From Bacteroidota bacterium (lineage in GTDB: Bacteria; Bacteroidota; Bacteroidia; Bacteroidales; VadinHA17): a DNA stretch of 16,535 bases. The translations under genes were made by a program, and so were the position numbers. The DNA is taken from positions 1 through 16,535 of the forward strand of contig JADKBL010000048.1 of the NCBI GenBank assembly GCA_016718875.1, written 5' to 3'. Of the stretch, positions 13,780 to 16,535 are shown one piece after another. The notes below the pieces were generated by a model that searched no databases, had not been told where the DNA came from, and worked only from the letters and a program-made list of their open reading frames with translations. Numbering within the stretch: position 1 is the first letter of the stretch; each line of letters starts with the position of its first letter.

Positions 13780-14562
13780 CTAAACCTCATGAGAAGGAAA
13801 TGGATCGATAAACCCAAGCTCCTTCATGTTTCCAACCCCACCTTTAGCCCTCTGCCGCTCATAGAATCCATCGCCCTCGCGATTGATCGCTGAACCAGAA
13901 GACGTATTGCCCTCGTATGTGATCCTAACACCATTTGCTAGCACGCTGACAATCGCTCCAATGTGACCTGACTGCGTATTCCCGTGGCGCCAAATTATCA
14001 AAGCACCCTTCTTAGGCTCCTGCAAACGAGCTTCCTTAGGCGTCTTCTGATGGATTGTCAGACAATGCTCCGATGCAATAACCGGGGAGATAACCCCAGT
14101 CCTGGTTTCAGCATAAGCAATCCCCGTCTGCATCGCAGAAGCGCACCATGGCTCTCCAACAATGTTTCCGTAAGTGTCTTGAATCCACTCAACAAGCTTG
14201 CCCTTGTTCGGACCGCCCTCTTCCCTGATTCCAACCATCACTTTACAAGCCGCTAAAAATAAACGCTTTGGATTTTTAATCAGATCGTCATCTTCTACAA
14301 AGCCCGTAGGGAATATCTTGGTGTCTAGAAACTCGATCATTTCAGACCTAAGCCTTCTGTCCTTACCCGTTGGGAAAAGCGCCAAGCTGAACACGCTCAA
14401 TTTCTCTGGCAAAGGAACTGGCACCTCGTCTGCTGGATCCTCCTTCGGGGGCTCAATCTGCGCAGGAGGAGATGCCTCAATCGGCAACGGAGAAGAAGAC
14501 TCCTTCTTTGCGAAAAGTTTTGAAAAAAACTCACCAATAGATTTTAGAAATTTATTTAACAC
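13780..14562 (-). CDS. Probable endolysin (TIGR02594/CHAP-like cysteine peptidase or amidase)
   Basis: The protein probably cleaves peptidoglycan for host lysis. The catalytic domain (about 105-255) has the order seen in TIGR02594 and CHAP-like hydrolases: an entry helix GIREEGGPNKGKLVEWIQ, PWCASAM with catalytic Cys140, KKGALIIWRHG, SGHIGAIVSV with catalytic His200, and ITYEGNTSSGS, where Glu218 or Asn219 could complete the site. Before it lies a short amphipathic helix (LNKFLKSIGEFFSKLF, 2-17) and a Pro/Ser/Glu-rich linker (22-52), not a classical signal peptide. The start is GTG at 14562, because GAGGGGG lies 4 nt upstream and the nearby ATG frame stops at once. No holin or spanin is evident next to it; a structural tail-lysin role is the alternative. 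Confidence 0.78.
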   Translation of the reverse strand: MLNKFLKSIGEFFSKLFAKKESSSPLPIEASPPAQIEPPKEDPADEVPVPLPEKLSVFSLALFPTGKDRRLRSEMIEFLDTKIFPTGFVEDDDLIKNPKRLFLAACKVMVGIREEGGPNKGKLVEWIQDTYGNIVGEPWCASAMQTGIAYAETRTGVISPVIASEHCLTIHQKTPKEARLQEPKKGALIIWRHGNTQSGHIGAIVSVLANGVRITYEGNTSSGSAINREGDGFYERQRAKGGVGNMKELGFIDPFPSHEV

Positions 14563-14581
14563 ACATCCCCCTCTAAATTTT

Positions 14582-14597
14582 GTCCAATCAATTGGAC
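14582..14597. repeat. 16-bp palindrome copy 5 (exact)
   Basis: GTCCAATCAATTGGAC overlaps the last codons of the zinc-ribbon/HTH gene, and the TGA stop (14590-14588) is at its centre. It is 20 bp before the GTG start of the endolysin gene. Confidence 0.85.
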
Positions 14598-15391
14598 GAC
14601 TTGAATGATTTTATTGCTGATAATATATCGTCGCAAACAGTCTCAAGACCTGCCAGATCATCTGAATGAACTTCTTTTAAGTCCATAGAAGTCACATAAT
14701 AACGCGCCGTCTTCAGATTACGAATAATTGTGTAAAGAGTAACGCCGCGAGGATCGCGAGCCTTTTCTTTTTCTACGACTTTCTTAACGACCTCTGGAGA
14801 TGTCTTCGCATTTACTTGACGACAGATCTTATTTAAAACCGAAAACTCTAAATCTTCAAACTTCTCATCTGGCACCTTTAAAACAATATTTTTGTGAATT
14901 GAAACATACCGATGAAGCGTTTTGTAATGGATGCCAACGTCTTTAGCGAATTTCTTTAACGTATTAACTCCCTCAAAGTCAGACCAGTGACCACCACCAC
15001 CCTTAACAATCTCACATGCCTCAGACGCAATCCTGCCTATTTCTAAGCGATCCTTCGCCATGCTCTTCACCAAAGAACGAGCGCGAGCCACGTAGCTGTT
15101 CCACACAGATATCGAGTCTTCTTCCTCAGGCTTTAATGCAATTTCTTTTTGCTTAATTTTTTCTATAACAGCAAGCCCCTCCTGCTTGTACTTCTCACGC
15201 GACAAGGGCTTGGTTTTTCGATACGTTATTGATTCCACTCGATTCGAATTGTTTGGGTTTTCGCAATACTTAGAACAAAAAACCTGCTCGCTAGACTCCC
15301 AAACCCTAAAGGACTTCCCACAACGAGGACATCCTCTTGAGCACATCTTGATATCAGTAGAAACTATCTGCTCACTCTTCGGCTCCCCCAC
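14588..15391 (-). CDS. Zinc-ribbon and helix-turn-helix DNA-binding protein
   Basis: The N-terminus has a zinc ribbon: CPRCG at Cys21/Cys24 and FCSKYC at Cys39/Cys43, with an extra Cys17. A long charged helical region (60-125) leads to a helix-turn-helix at about 143-166 (TLKKFAKDVGIHYKTLHRYV), reminiscent of ParB-core and DUF3102-type HTHs. A helical C-terminal domain (175-267) could mediate dimerisation. It is probably a phage transcription or DNA-organising factor. The start is GTG at 15391 with GGGAGG 5 nt upstream; the DnaJ-like gene ends 20 bp before it. Its own stop codon sits in a palindrome copy, which makes it one candidate binder of the repeat, although this is inferred from position only. 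Confidence 0.72.
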   Translation of the reverse strand: MGEPKSEQIVSTDIKMCSRGCPRCGKSFRVWESSEQVFCSKYCENPNNSNRVESITYRKTKPLSREKYKQEGLAVIEKIKQKEIALKPEEEDSISVWNSYVARARSLVKSMAKDRLEIGRIASEACEIVKGGGGHWSDFEGVNTLKKFAKDVGIHYKTLHRYVSIHKNIVLKVPDEKFEDLEFSVLNKICRQVNAKTSPEVVKKVVEKEKARDPRGVTLYTIIRNLKTARYYVTSMDLKEVHSDDLAGLETVCDDILSAIKSFKSSN

Positions 15392-15411
15392 GAAAACCTC
15401 CCAGGAATAAA

Positions 15412-16191
15412 CTAGAATCGAAGCACGATTCGATCAAACGTCCTCTGGAGATCTTCCATCTCCTTTCGGTCGGCTGCATCCTCAGCATTCCAATCTATGC
15501 CCAAGTCTTTATACTCCTCTTGGCCACGAAGGTCATTAGAACTAGGAACTTTTATACCAGATATCCTAACAATCAAAACGCCTAAATGGTGATGACTAAT
15601 TGCGTACTCGTCCCCAACATTAGTCCCCGGCTTGATTCGAACCTTCTTAACACCAAACAAAGTCTGAACTTCAATCGCTCCACCCTTTAGCGCCGTCATT
15701 ACATCAATCGCTTCATTCACGACCATGCCCCGCGGGTGTGGCTTATACCTTTGATGCTCAGACACTAAATAAACGAATTTAATGCTTTTTGTGATCTTAC
15801 CAATCGTGACACTTTCATTGATAACAATGGGTCGACCAGCCCATCCTTTAACGTGATGGCGAAACGTAAACAACTGCGTCTGCGCCTGAGCCTCTGGCAT
15901 TGAATCAGACGCCTTAAAAGCCTTACTTACCTCATTGTTTACGATCACTCCGAAAACAGCCTGCTCAAGGGTAATGTAAACCTCAATAGCAACTGGTCTA
16001 TTTACCTCCTCTTCCTTGTGCCGATAGCTAGGATCCGTAAGCATCTTATAGGCATGATGAATTCTTCGAAACTCAGCCTCGCTGCCCCCGCGGTCAGGAT
16101 GGCTCGCTAACGCTTTTTCCCGATATGCTTTTTTAATCTTAGATAAATCCTCAACACCAGATAACCCCAAATCGCTCCAGAAATCAGACAT
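15412..16191 (-). CDS. DnaJ/CbpA-like J-domain co-chaperone
   Basis: The protein should stimulate the ATPase of a DnaK/Hsp70 through its J domain (residues 4-58), which keeps the essential HPD motif at 31-33 and the helix III pattern FRRIHHAYKMLTD. There is no Gly/Phe region and no zinc-finger domain. Two substrate-binding-type domains follow: PVAIEVYITLEQAVFG (66-81) matching CTD I and ALKGGAIEVQTLFG (167-180) with IKPGTNVGDEYAI (186-198) matching CTD II. At 259 residues it is shorter than CbpA, and the usual C-terminal dimerisation segment is reduced. The ATG at 16191 has AAGG 6 nt upstream and begins 8 nt after the previous stop. It may recruit host DnaK for phage replication or head assembly. 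Confidence 0.87.
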   Translation of the reverse strand: MSDFWSDLGLSGVEDLSKIKKAYREKALASHPDRGGSEAEFRRIHHAYKMLTDPSYRHKEEEVNRPVAIEVYITLEQAVFGVIVNNEVSKAFKASDSMPEAQAQTQLFTFRHHVKGWAGRPIVINESVTIGKITKSIKFVYLVSEHQRYKPHPRGMVVNEAIDVMTALKGGAIEVQTLFGVKKVRIKPGTNVGDEYAISHHHLGVLIVRISGIKVPSSNDLRGQEEYKDLGIDWNAEDAADRKEMEDLQRTFDRIVLRF

Positions 16192-16199
16192 TTCAAACC

Positions 16200-16490
16200 T
16201 TACTGCTGATGACAGCCGTAATCACCAACTGGACTCTCAAAACCTATCCTCGTAATACCTGACTCCTGAGTTATCAACACAACTTCTTCGAACATAGCTT
16301 TTTCAATCGTGAATTTTTCATCGGATGAAGGATGCACCATGCTAACTATCTGGACGACTCCAGACTTATCCGGTTCACCATAATTGGCCATCCACCCTCT
16401 TGAAATTAACCAATCCGAACGATCCTCGTCGTTACCAAAATAATCGAAAATTAAATCTCGCATTGCTGTAACAAAGTCTTTATTTTGCAT
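16200..16490 (-). CDS. Phage protein of unknown function (96 aa)
   Basis: No family recognised. An N-terminal helical part (FVTAMRDLIFDYFGNDED) is followed by a strand-rich half (SGVVQIVSMVHPSSDEKFTI, EEVVLITQESGITRIGFE). No cysteine cluster; no membrane segment. The ATG at 16490 has only a weak AAGAG site 8 nt upstream. The gene ends 8 bp before the DnaJ-like start, and a palindromic dyad lies just upstream. Confidence 0.7.
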   Translation of the reverse strand: MQNKDFVTAMRDLIFDYFGNDEDRSDWLISRGWMANYGEPDKSGVVQIVSMVHPSSDEKFTIEKAMFEEVVLITQESGITRIGFESPVGDYGCHQQ

Positions 16491-16501
16491 GAGGCGAACT
16501 C

Positions 16502-16529
16502 TTAACGCTCATCCCTAGGGCTGCGTTAA
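16502..16529. promoter_or_regulatory. Nested dyad upstream of the 96-aa gene
   Basis: TTAACGC (16502-16508) and GCGTTAA (16523-16529) are perfect inverted arms, and an 8-bp palindrome CCCTAGGG (16513-16520) lies between them. No T-run follows on either side, so it looks more like an operator or leader hairpin than a terminator. The window edge prevents checking what lies upstream. Confidence 0.4.
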
Positions 16530-16535
16530 TTATTC

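Overview
The window is part of a tailed bacteriophage genome (Caudoviricetes), most likely a large myovirus-like phage of a Gram-negative host. The support is a large terminase next to a T4-type portal, a phage deoxynucleotide kinase, a TIGR02594/CHAP-like cell wall hydrolase, and many short genes packed stop-to-start. The host cannot be named from sequence alone. Every gene except one is on the minus strand, so transcription runs from right to left. The exception is a plus-strand SF2 helicase at 6218-8029, which ends base-to-base against its convergent neighbour. No stretch over 300 bp is gene-free, and I see no tRNA, rRNA, CRISPR or IS element.

Right block (16490 down to 12930): an unknown 96 aa protein, a short DnaJ/CbpA-like co-chaperone, a zinc-ribbon plus helix-turn-helix protein, a probable endolysin, and three small overlapping unknown genes. 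Middle block (12929 down to 8030): a SAM methyltransferase, a small exported protein and a membrane cellulose-synthase-like GT2 glycosyltransferase form a likely cell-surface cassette. They are followed by three small unknown genes, a dNMP kinase, and a PfkB/HldE-like sugar kinase homologue that has lost its catalytic motif. Left block (6076 to 1): a tubulin/FtsZ-family GTPase, then terminase large subunit, portal, and a protein with a very basic N-terminus that runs off the window and looks like a prohead core or scaffold protein.

The most interesting non-coding signal is a 16-bp palindrome, GTCCAAT-(CA or TG)-ATTGGAC. It is present in four exact copies and one single-mismatch copy. Four sit at gene boundaries and one lies inside the helicase gene. 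It looks like the site of a dimeric DNA-binding protein or a conserved RNA hairpin. Together with a tubulin-like GTPase and an HTH protein it raises the speculative possibility of a partition-like or positioning system. Many genes use a run of five or six G as the ribosome binding site, and this decides several non-ATG starts.
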